Part shown: positions 1-6,389 of the stretch, piece by piece
How positions within the stretch are numbered: the stretch's first letter is position 1
Layout: each line of letters begins with the position of its first letter
Assembly (NCBI RefSeq): GCF_004143485.2
Contig: NZ_ML974135.1
Coordinates: 1 to 34,888 of the forward strand
Length of the DNA stretch: 34,888 bases
Direction of reading: 5' to 3'
Source of the DNA: Halorussus amylolyticus
GTDB taxonomy: Archaea > Halobacteriota > Halobacteria > Halobacteriales > Haladaptataceae
The notes under the pieces: model-generated
The model's database searches: none
What the model was told of the DNA's origin: nothing
Seen by the model: the letters and a program-made list of their open reading frames with translations, nothing else
Program-made: the position numbers and the translations under genes

Positions 1-580
1 TCCCGCCACTCCAGACCGCGCCGTGAAGCGCGGCGAATTTGTTGTCGCTCGGGGGGACACAGGAGGTCATGAAGTGTTCTTTGACGAGGTCGGGATGCTC
101 CTTGACGGCCTCGTCCATGTTCATGAATACCACACCTTTGTCCTCCCACTGCTCCTGCATGTTCTGGTAGACGACCTCCGACTCGTACTGCGCGCCGACC
201 CCGGAGAGGGCTTTGCGCTCGGCCTCGGGAATGCCGAGTTTCTCGAAGGTGTCCTGAATCTCCTCGGGCAGGTCGTCCCAACTGTCCGCGCCCTCGCGTT
301 TGTCAACGTCGGGGCGGATGTACGGCACGATTTCCTCGACATCGAGTTTGGTGAGGTCGGGTTGGCCCGGCCAGTCGGTCGGCAGGGGCATGTTCTGGTA
401 GTGTTCGAGCGCGCGCAGCCGCCGCTCGCGCATCCAGTCGGGCTCGTCCTTGTCCTCGCTGATGAGCCGCACGACCTCCTCCGTGAGGCCCTTGTCGGAC
501 TTGACCGCGGCGCGCTGTTCTTTCTTGAACTCGAAGCGCTCTTCGGTGTTGGTTTCTTGTAGCTCTTCGTCGGTACTCAT
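1..580 (-). CDS. sufB: SufB, Fe-S cluster scaffold protein (3' part outside window)
   Basis: Only the first 193 codons are inside the window; the gene runs off the left edge. The protein opens with an acidic, lysine-rich segment and carries a DWMRERRLRALEHY-type stretch at about residues 50-63. Then come the conserved ALSGVGAQYESEVVYQNM and MNMDEAVKEHPDLVKEHF regions typical of the N-terminal half of SufB. In the family, SufB with SufD and the ATPase SufC forms the cytoplasmic complex on which Fe-S clusters are built. The start is the ATG at 578-580; there is no strong Shine-Dalgarno in front of it. tatA lies upstream on the same strand, so sufC, which often precedes sufB, is not directly upstream here. 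sufD may lie beyond the left edge. Identification is firm. Confidence 0.95.
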   Translation of the reverse strand, partial: MSTDEELQETNTEERFEFKKEQRAAVKSDKGLTEEVVRLISEDKDEPDWMRERRLRALEHYQNMPLPTDWPGQPDLTKLDVEEIVPYIRPDVDKREGADSWDDLPEEIQDTFEKLGIPEAERKALSGVGAQYESEVVYQNMQEQWEDKGVVFMNMDEAVKEHPDLVKEHFMTSCVPPSDNKFAALHGAVWSGG

Positions 581-636
581 GTGGTCGTAGGTGGGTACCG
601 AAGCTCCTTAACTCCGGCGTCAGATTGGGGTTTGAA

Positions 637-654
637 GTAACCGAAATCGGTTAC
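637..654. promoter_or_regulatory. Perfect 8-bp palindrome between tatA and sufB
   Basis: GTAACCGA, two bases, then TCGGTTAC form a perfect inverted repeat. It lies 57-74 nt upstream of the sufB start and 22 nt past the tatA stop. Its position, just upstream of where the sufB TATA box should be (about 605-615), fits an operator. It could instead be the stem of a tatA terminator, although the GC content is modest and no T-run follows. Confidence 0.45.
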
Positions 655-675
655 GTATCCGCGAAAAGTGGCCGT

Positions 676-960
676 CTACGTGTTCGTCTCGACGTTGGTG
701 TCGGTGTTGGTGTCGGCGTCGGGCGAGCTAACGTCCGATTCGACCGTCTCCACGTCGGGGTCGCTCATCTCGTTCAGTTCCTCTTCTATCTCCTGGCGGC
801 CCTTCTTGAACTCGCCCATCGCTTCGCCGGTAGAACGTGCGAGCTTCGGAATCTTGTTTGCGCCAAACAGCAGGACGGCGATGAGGAGAATCACCATCAT
901 CTCCATCCCGCCGGGAATCGGTCCGAACAGTGGAATCATCTGTGCCATCTCTATCTCCAT
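676..960 (-). CDS. tatA: TatA, twin-arginine translocase pore subunit
   Basis: A 94-residue protein, or 90 if it starts at the second ATG (948), which gives MAQMIPLFGP. It has a short N-terminus, one transmembrane helix (MVILLIAVLLFGANKIP), the glycine/proline hinge and an amphipathic helix (LARSTGEAMGEFKKG), which is the classic TatA layout. The acidic tail ends in a degenerate Asp-Thr repeat. TatA oligomers let folded proteins cross the membrane, the main export route in haloarchaea; several clients with RR signals are encoded in this window. A longer reading frame continues upstream to 1095, but its extra residues look like non-coding translation. Transcription is towards sufB; whether the two share a transcript is unknown. 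Confidence 0.93.
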   Translation of the reverse strand: MEIEMAQMIPLFGPIPGGMEMMVILLIAVLLFGANKIPKLARSTGEAMGEFKKGRQEIEEELNEMSDPDVETVESDVSSPDADTNTDTNVETNT

Positions 961-1095
961 CGTTCCGGGCCTCACTTGTAGGCTTTTCCCCTCGCACGGG
1001 TGTTTTCGGTGACCGTTCGCGCGTGAAAATAAACCCGACACTGGACGCCGGCCCGTCCCCGCGCTCGCGGCGCTCGCGCGCCGGTGAAATCCCAC

Positions 1096-1102
1096 TTTTT
1101 AT
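1096..1102 (+). promoter_or_regulatory. TATA-like box for the gene at 1128
   Basis: TTTTTAT is centred about 28 nt before the GTG at 1128. This is the spacing expected of a haloarchaeal TATA box driving a leaderless transcript. It stands out from GC-rich flanks and supports the GTG as the true start. Confidence 0.6.
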
Positions 1103-1127
1103 TTCGTCTCGCCGAGCGGAGTCAGCC

Positions 1128-1601
1128 GTGAACGACCCCGCTGCTGCCGCCAATCCCACCGGCCCCGCCGACCCCGCGGAGCGTGCGCGCGAGCACGTTC
1201 TCGACGCGCACGCCGGGACGGTCGAAATCGTACTGGCCTGTGCCGATGCGGTCGCGTCGGAGTGGCCCGACGGGTCGGCGACCGACCGAGGCGCGGTCGC
1301 CGACCCGCTCCGTCGGGCGCTCGAAGCCGCGGATGCGTGGGCGCGCCTGCCCGACGCACTCGCGGGCGCGGTGCGCGCGGCGGGGTTCTCGCTCTCGGCA
1401 CCGCCGGTCGCGGCCCCGCCCTACGTCGCGGTCACGAGTCGCGGGCCGGTCCTTCGCGCGACCGTTCCGGCGGGTCGGCTGGTCGTCCTCCTGTGTACGT
1501 TCGACGTCGAGCGCGGCGATTCGACTCGGTACGTTCGGGGAGCGACGACGCCCGATTCGGCGGTTCGCGCGACGTTCAAACCGCGACGGGACGCGAGATA
1601 A
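1128..1601 (+). CDS. Conserved-looking hypothetical protein
   Basis: A 157-residue soluble protein starting at GTG. I recognise no domain. The sequence is rich in Ala, Asp and Arg, with a helical N-terminal half (about residues 12-85). This is followed by a probable beta-rich C-terminal part containing APPYVAVTSRGPVLRATV and a GRLVVLLCTFDVER strand. The open frame extends upstream to 930, but the TATA-like box at 1096-1102 argues for this start. Its last 26 nt overlap the 3' end of the convergent membrane-protein gene. Acidity and GC-rich third codon positions support real coding. The function is unknown. Confidence 0.7.
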   Translation: MNDPAAAANPTGPADPAERAREHVLDAHAGTVEIVLACADAVASEWPDGSATDRGAVADPLRRALEAADAWARLPDALAGAVRAAGFSLSAPPVAAPPYVAVTSRGPVLRATVPAGRLVVLLCTFDVERGDSTRYVRGATTPDSAVRATFKPRRDAR

Positions 1602-2973
1602 TCCAGAGCGACAGCACGGTGTAGCCGACCATCAGTACGGTCAGCGGCGCGTGCGTCCGGCCGATTCGCGAGATTTCGAGTCGCTCGACGACGCCGTGGG
1701 CCGCGACCACCGCGACGACGTGGCCCGCAACGACGAGCAGGACTTGCACCGCCCAGAACACGGAGAGCGGGAGCCACGCGAGGGGCGCGATTTCCGGCCC
1801 GCCGACCAGTCCCACGAAGTCGCCGAGTCGCGTGAGGACGAACGCCGCGTTGTGCGCGAGTTCGTAGCCGACCGCGATGGGGAGAACCGTCGGCGCGATT
1901 GCGAGGGCCGTCGTCGCTCGCGATTCGGCGCGACGACCGCCCTCGCAATCGCTGGCAATCCGTCGGGTCAGGCGCGCGACGCCGACGAACGCCGCGAGGA
2001 AGCCGAGGTAGCCGAGCAGGTAGACGACCACGGAAATCGCGGGACCGACTCCGATGGCGTCCCTGACCGCGAAGACGAGCGTCTGGTACTCGGGGGTGCT
2101 GGCGAAGCCGTCGAAGCTGACGGTGTACACCGTCGCGACGACGAACGCCGCGAGCGCGCCGGACGCCACCGGGGTCCGGCAGGCGGCCCACGGCGCGCGA
2201 ACCGAGAGTTCGAGACCGCGCTCGGTCCGGGTTGGCTCCACCGGCGCGACCCGGCCGAACAGTCGATAGAGGACCGCGAGGAAGTCGGCGCGACGGAGCC
2301 ACTCCGGGCCGAAAACAACGGCTCCGAGGACCATCGCGGTCGCGTAGCCCGCGAGCAGAACCGCGGTCGTCGCGGGGCGACTCGGGACCACGGTCAGATT
2401 TTCGAGGACGCCCACGACCACGAGGAAGCCCGCGAGCGCGGGCCAGTCGCCGAGTCGGTCGGGGTAGGACGCGAGCCCGACCCGCCCGCCCTCCAGTCTG
2501 GTCAGGCCGTCGTAGAGGGTTCGCCACGGCGAGAGATGGGGCCACGGGTCGCCGACGAGCGCGGCCACGACCGCGAGGCCCTTCAGCCAGAGCGCCCACA
2601 CGAACACGGTCGCGACGTTCTCGGCGGGCGTCTGCGTTCCGAACAGGCCGACGAACAGCGCGCCGACGAACGCGAGCAGGAAGCCGACGCGCGCCACTGT
2701 CCGAATCGCGTCGGCGACCCAGTGAGATACGACGACCGAGCGGGCCGAACCGACCGACTGGGTCGCGCCGACTGACCGACCGGACATCGAGAGGAGGACG
2801 GCGGTGAGCGCCACCGTCGTTCCCGCCCCCGCGTACAGCAGACCGAGCGGAATCGGCGCTTCGAACCGCGTCGTCACGGTGTGGGCGCTGGCGACACCCG
2901 AAAGCCCAAGGAGCGCGACGACCGCGAGGGTCGCGGCGAACGAGCGACCGGCGAGTCTGCGAGACGACGCCAT
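1576..2973 (-). CDS. Large multi-pass membrane protein
   Basis: 465 residues. A probable signal segment (about 10-30) ends at VASA-HTV. It is followed by a motif AHTVTTRFEAPIPLGLLYAGAG and about ten further hydrophobic helices with short polar loops. The AH-x-x-x-RxExPxPL opening resembles bacterial multi-pass proteins sometimes annotated as fenitrothion hydrolase-like; that link is an inference from the motif alone. No catalytic residues can be assigned. The start is the ATG at 2971-2973; the frame is open to 3093, but the extra 40 residues cross the 3017-3055 hairpin and are unlikely to be translated. It converges on the 1128-1601 gene with a 26-nt overlap. Confidence 0.75.
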   Translation of the reverse strand: MASSRRLAGRSFAATLAVVALLGLSGVASAHTVTTRFEAPIPLGLLYAGAGTTVALTAVLLSMSGRSVGATQSVGSARSVVVSHWVADAIRTVARVGFLLAFVGALFVGLFGTQTPAENVATVFVWALWLKGLAVVAALVGDPWPHLSPWRTLYDGLTRLEGGRVGLASYPDRLGDWPALAGFLVVVGVLENLTVVPSRPATTAVLLAGYATAMVLGAVVFGPEWLRRADFLAVLYRLFGRVAPVEPTRTERGLELSVRAPWAACRTPVASGALAAFVVATVYTVSFDGFASTPEYQTLVFAVRDAIGVGPAISVVVYLLGYLGFLAAFVGVARLTRRIASDCEGGRRAESRATTALAIAPTVLPIAVGYELAHNAAFVLTRLGDFVGLVGGPEIAPLAWLPLSVFWAVQVLLVVAGHVVAVVAAHGVVERLEISRIGRTHAPLTVLMVGYTVLSLWIISRPVAV

Positions 2974-3016
2974 GTTCGACTCTCGCCGCCCGGCGGCAAA
3001 AGGCGCGTCGGTGTCG

Positions 3017-3055
3017 GTCCGCGAGTGCGCCCGCACCGCGGGCGCACTCGCGGGC
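3017..3055. repeat. Perfect GC-rich hairpin upstream of the membrane-protein gene
   Basis: The 15-nt arms at 3020-3034 and 3038-3052 are perfectly complementary around a 3-nt loop (ACC). The stem extends outward by a C-G pair, a possible U-G wobble and another pair. It lies 44 nt or more before the start of the membrane-protein gene (2973). It may be a terminator, an attenuator or a protein-binding palindrome; no T-tract follows on either strand. Confidence 0.6.
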
Positions 3056-3085
3056 GGAGGCCAGCCACCCGTGAATCCGCCCTCG

Positions 3086-3108
3086 AAAAACACCGGAAAC
3101 GCCGGTGT
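3086..3108 (-). terminator. Intrinsic-type terminator after the zinc-ribbon gene
   Basis: On the minus strand, ACACCGG, a 5-nt loop (CGTTT) and CCGGTGT form a 7-bp stem followed directly by further Ts. It lies 19 nt past the stop of the zinc-ribbon gene. Its core is nearly the same as the hairpin at 3313-3333. Confidence 0.6.
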
Positions 3109-3114
3109 CGGCTT

Positions 3115-3146
3115 CGGACCCGCGGCTCAGTTGAGCCGCGGGTCCG
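3115..3146. repeat. 15-bp perfect palindrome spanning a stop codon
   Basis: Arms at 3115-3129 and 3132-3146 are perfectly complementary with only two bases between them. The minus-strand stop codon of the zinc-ribbon gene (3127-3129) lies in one arm, so the last codons and the stop are inside the hairpin. It probably acts in termination or in protecting the mRNA end. Confidence 0.6.
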
Positions 3147-3267
3147 GAGCCGCTATCTCGGTGCCACACCGGGGACAGACGTACCTCGACCCGCCCTCGA
3201 CCGCGAACTTCCGGGTCGGGCCGACGTACCAGCAGTTCGGACACCGGCGGACGGGAAGTTTGAGCAT
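3127..3267 (-). CDS. 46-residue zinc-ribbon protein
   Basis: A short frame starting with ATG (MLKLPVRR) encodes two Cys pairs, CPNC and CPRC, 24 residues apart with aromatic residues between (CWYVGP, SRYVC). This is the signature of a rubredoxin-like or zinc-ribbon knuckle. Small zinc-finger proteins are abundant in haloarchaea, and some have regulatory roles. It lies 97 nt downstream of the ABC transporter gene but is separated from it by a hairpin at 3313-3333, so it is probably transcribed alone. Pairs of cysteines in one frame are unlikely by chance in such DNA. The start is not certain because the frame is open further upstream. Confidence 0.7.
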   Translation of the reverse strand: MLKLPVRRCPNCWYVGPTRKFAVEGGSRYVCPRCGTEIAAPDPRLN

Positions 3268-3312
3268 CCGGTCGCTCAGACACCGCGCGCCATGAAAGGC
3301 CTTCCCCCGAAA

Positions 3313-3333
3313 GACACCGGAAACGGTGGTGTC
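3313..3333 (-). terminator. Intrinsic-type terminator after the ABC transporter gene
   Basis: On the minus strand, GACACC and GGTGTC enclose a 9-nt loop and are followed by TTTC, 31 nt past the transporter stop. The core (ACCG, TTTC, CGGTGT) matches the hairpin at 3086-3108, so the two look like copies of one terminator type. Confidence 0.5.
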
Positions 3334-3363
3334 GGTCGCTGTGCGCTCGGTGCACTTCTTCGC

Positions 3364-5295
3364 TCACGGCGCGAACTCGAACTCGCCGTCCTCGCCCGCC
3401 GGTTCGGACTCGACCGTCGCGCCCCTGTCGGCGACTCGCGCGAGGAACTCCGGCGGGAGGTCGTCCACGTCGCCGACGTGGACCCGCCAGAGGTTCGCGT
3501 ACAGGCCCTCGCGCGCGAGGAGTTGGTCGTGGGTGCCCCGCTCGGCGACCCGTCCCTCGTCGAGGACCACGATTTGGTCGGCGTCACGAACCGTCGAGAG
3601 TCGGTGGGCGATGGCGAACGTGGTCCGGTCGGCCGCGAGCGCGCCGAGGCTCCGCTGGATGAGCGCCTCGGTTTCGGCATCGACGTGGCTCGTCGCCTCG
3701 TCGAACACGAGGATGTCGGGGTCCTTGAGAACCGCCCGCGCGATGGCAATGCGCTGGCGCTGGCCGCCCGAGAGTTTGACGCCGCGCTCGCCGACCTCGG
3801 TGTCGTAGCCCTCCGGGAGATTCTGGACGAACTCGTGGGCTTCGGCGGCTTTCGCGGCCGCTTCGATTTCCCCGCTGTCGGCATTGAAGCTCCCGTAGGC
3901 GATGTTCTCGGCGACGGTGCCGTCGAACAGGAACGGCTCTTGGCTCACGTACCCTACGGTGCGACGGAGGCTCTGCGCGCTCACGTCCCGAACGTCGGTG
4001 CCGTCGATGCGAATCGCGCCCTCGTCGGGGTCGTAGAGCCTGAGCAGGAGCTTGAGGAGGGTGGACTTCCCTGCACCGGTCGGGCCGACGACGCCCACCG
4101 TCGAACCGCCCGGTACGTCGATGTCCACGTCCGAGATGGTCGGTTCGTCGGCGTCGGCGTCGTCGTAGCCGAAGGTCACGCCGTCGAACTCGACGGCCCC
4201 CTCGGTCACGGTGAGGTCGGGCGCGTCGTCGCGCTCTGAGAGGACGGTCTCCTCGTTCAGCAGGTCGTAGACGCGGGCGCTCGACGCTTCGGCGCGCTGG
4301 TAGCCGTTGATAATCTGGCCGAACTGGGCGATGGGCCAGATGAACTGCTGGGTGTAGATGACGAAGGTGACGAACTCGCCGGGCGTGAGCGACCCAGAGA
4401 GGAACAGCGGCGGGCCGACCAGCACCCAGTACCCCCCGACCGCGAAGGTGAGCGCGAACCCCAGTCCCGAGACGACAGAGAGCGTCGGGAAGAACGTGAT
4501 TCGGGTGCGAATCGCGTCCCAGTTGGCGTCGAAGTACTCCCGGGAGGCGTCGGCGAATCGCTCGGCCTCGAACCGCTCGGTGCTCTCGGTCAGGATGGTC
4601 TCCATCCCGCCGAGGTTGTTTTCGAGGCGGGTGTTGAGCGCGCCGACGCTGGCGCGCATTCTGGCGTACTTCGGCTGGACGATGCCGACGAACCGATAGG
4701 TGAACAGCGCCAGCACCGGCACCGGGACGAGCGCGATGAGCGCCAACTGGGGGTTCAGCGCGACCATAATCGCGCCGATGCCCGCCACGACGACGAGGAT
4801 GCGGAGCGCCGCGCTCACGCCGTCGTTCAAAAAGGATTCGAGCTGATTCACGTCGTTGCTCAGTACGCTCATGAGTTCGCCGGTCCGGCGCTCCTCGAAG
4901 AAGGCCATGTCGAGCGACTGGACTCGGTCGTAGGCCGCGGTTCGGAGCGCGTGCTGGACGTTCTGCGCGAAGGCGTTCCACCCCCAACTCTGGAGCCACG
5001 AGACGGCTCCGCCGAGAACCGTCGCGCCGACCAGAATCCCTATCGAGAAGAGGAGTTGGTCGGTCGTCCCGGTCGGAATCCACTCGCCGGGCACGAGCGG
5101 GAGCCGGTACGGTCCCGCGCCGAGAAACACCGCGTCTATCGTCACCCCGACCACGAGCGCCGGAAGCAGTCCGAGCAGCCGAGAGACGATAGTTCCCACG
5201 ACTCCGACGGCCCCGTATCGGGCGTTCGGGCGTCCGAATTCGGTGTAGAGACGCCACATCGGGCGGTCGGCGGGCGAGTCGTCGGTTGCGTCCAT
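3364..5295 (-). CDS. ABC exporter, fused membrane and ATPase domains
   Basis: 643 residues in the MsbA/LmrA-type half-transporter layout. The six-helix membrane domain covers about residues 25-335. It is followed by an ATPase domain with Walker A GPTGAGKST (404-412), signature LSGGQ (508-512), Walker B ILVFDE (528-533) and the switch His in AIAHRL (564). All catalytic residues are present, so a homodimer could hydrolyse ATP. The substrate cannot be told; relatives export lipids, drugs or peptides. The start chosen is the ATG at 5293-5295 (MDATDD). The frame is open to 5472, but those residues lack the acidic bias and belong to the intergenic region. No partner half-transporter lies next to it. 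Confidence 0.9.
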   Translation of the reverse strand: MDATDDSPADRPMWRLYTEFGRPNARYGAVGVVGTIVSRLLGLLPALVVGVTIDAVFLGAGPYRLPLVPGEWIPTGTTDQLLFSIGILVGATVLGGAVSWLQSWGWNAFAQNVQHALRTAAYDRVQSLDMAFFEERRTGELMSVLSNDVNQLESFLNDGVSAALRILVVVAGIGAIMVALNPQLALIALVPVPVLALFTYRFVGIVQPKYARMRASVGALNTRLENNLGGMETILTESTERFEAERFADASREYFDANWDAIRTRITFFPTLSVVSGLGFALTFAVGGYWVLVGPPLFLSGSLTPGEFVTFVIYTQQFIWPIAQFGQIINGYQRAEASSARVYDLLNEETVLSERDDAPDLTVTEGAVEFDGVTFGYDDADADEPTISDVDIDVPGGSTVGVVGPTGAGKSTLLKLLLRLYDPDEGAIRIDGTDVRDVSAQSLRRTVGYVSQEPFLFDGTVAENIAYGSFNADSGEIEAAAKAAEAHEFVQNLPEGYDTEVGERGVKLSGGQRQRIAIARAVLKDPDILVFDEATSHVDAETEALIQRSLGALAADRTTFAIAHRLSTVRDADQIVVLDEGRVAERGTHDQLLAREGLYANLWRVHVGDVDDLPPEFLARVADRGATVESEPAGEDGEFEFAP

Positions 5296-5480
5296 CGGTG
5301 GTGGTAAGCGGTCAGTCGTTATGTGTCGTTCGTCGGGAACGCTACCCGAATCGCCCGGTGAATCGTCTGCCGAGAAACGGCCGGTGACACAACCCACCGA
5401 AAATAGACAGTGACGCAAACCACCGCGAACCGCCCGACAACACAGTTCACCGGAACGCGCTCGGTGTATCATTCTCGGGG

Positions 5481-5607
5481 GTGGGAATGAAAGGGGCCGC
5501 CCGGTCGCGCTTGCCTTGGTCGTCTCTGCGGGCCAGTATTTCCGTGCGGGTGTTGCTGAGAGCGCGGAAATATCCCGCAGAGCGACCGCGACCGGGCGGG
5601 GGCTTTC
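5481..5607 (+). ncRNA. Structured element, copy A (candidate RNA or mobile hairpin)
   Basis: This 127-nt element folds into one long branched-free rod. P1 is GAAAG/CTTTC (5489-5493 with 5603-5607). A symmetrical GGG/GGG internal loop follows. P2 is 13 bp (5497-5509 with 5587-5599). P3 pairs 5518-5532 with 5574-5587 and has a single-base bulge after GGTCG. P4 is 11 bp (5537-5547 with 5562-5572), closed by the 14-nt loop GGGTGTTGCTGAGA. Copy B at 31643-31771 has the same fold, the same bulge position and nearly the same loop, with different but still paired bases in P3. It lies between the ABC transporter (start 5295, minus) and the FAD protein (start 5735, plus). The strand is not certain: wobble pairs give mixed evidence. 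I know of no named RNA family that it matches. Confidence 0.6.
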
Positions 5608-5734
5608 GAAGTCCGATTTACTGAGTTTATGCGATTTCTAACGTAAGTGAACAGCAAGTCGTCTCGCCATCCCCAAACCGGCAGAACCGAGCGCGGACCC
5701 AGTACTTACGTCGCTCGCGGACCACTTCCGAGGT

Positions 5735-6289
5735 ATGCCCACAGTAGCAATCGTCGGCGGCGGCCCCGCTGGACTCAGTACCGCCCTGTTCACCGCGAAG
5801 AACGACCTCGATACGGTCGTGTTCGACACCGACGAGACGTGGATGCACAAGGCGAGACTGTACAATTACCTCGGCATCGACGAAATCGACGGAAGCGAGT
5901 TCGTCGAGAAGGCCCGCTCGCAGGTCGAGCGCTTCGACGGCGACCTTCGGGTCGGCGAGGAGGTCACGGGCGTCGAGCAAGACGGCGACGGTTTCGCGCT
6001 CACCACGGACGACGGCGAGTACGACGCCGAGTACGTGGTGTTCGCCACCGGGACCGACACCGACCTCGCCGAATCGCTCGACTGCGCCACGACCGACGAG
6101 GGTCTCGTGGACGTGAATCTCCAGATGCAGACGAGCGTCGAGAACGCCTACGCCGTCGGGTCGATGATTCGCAATCAGACCTGGGAGGCCATCATCTCGG
6201 CGGGCGACGGCGGTGCGGCCGCGCTCGACATCCTGAGCACCGAAGCGGGCGAACCGGTCCACGACTTCGACACGCCCGACAGCGAGTAG
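5735..6289 (+). CDS. Single-domain FAD-dependent oxidoreductase, thioredoxin-reductase-like
   Basis: 184 residues. The N-terminal dinucleotide-binding motif IVGGGPAGLS sits at residues 6-15, with an acidic residue ending the second strand (VVFDTDE). An ATG motif (VVFATGTDTDL) lies near residue 103, and a C-terminal YAVGS segment near residue 139 matches the FAD-binding domain end of TrxB-like proteins. The NADPH domain of a true thioredoxin reductase is missing and there is no CxxC pair. It may therefore be an electron-transfer or sulphide/thiol-related flavoprotein, or need a partner. Similar short proteins occur in haloarchaea. The length looks natural rather than truncated, because both FAD motifs and the C-terminal segment are present. 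Confidence 0.8.
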   Translation: MPTVAIVGGGPAGLSTALFTAKNDLDTVVFDTDETWMHKARLYNYLGIDEIDGSEFVEKARSQVERFDGDLRVGEEVTGVEQDGDGFALTTDDGEYDAEYVVFATGTDTDLAESLDCATTDEGLVDVNLQMQTSVENAYAVGSMIRNQTWEAIISAGDGGAAALDILSTEAGEPVHDFDTPDSE

Positions 6290-6389
6290 GCAGTCCTCCT
6301 TACGCCCCGTATCTTCCGCGCTCCGATTCTCACACCTCCGATTCCCTCTGTCCCGCCGTTCACACATCACGAACGGATTCGACCGAATC

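Noticed and set aside
1183-2775. 530-codon plus-strand open frame
   Set aside because: Covers parts of two real genes in other frames; very Arg-rich, as in shadows of GC-rich coding.
2881-4239. Long plus-strand open frame opposite the ABC transporter
   Set aside because: It is the mirror of GC-rich coding on the minus strand; ABC motifs are all on the other strand.
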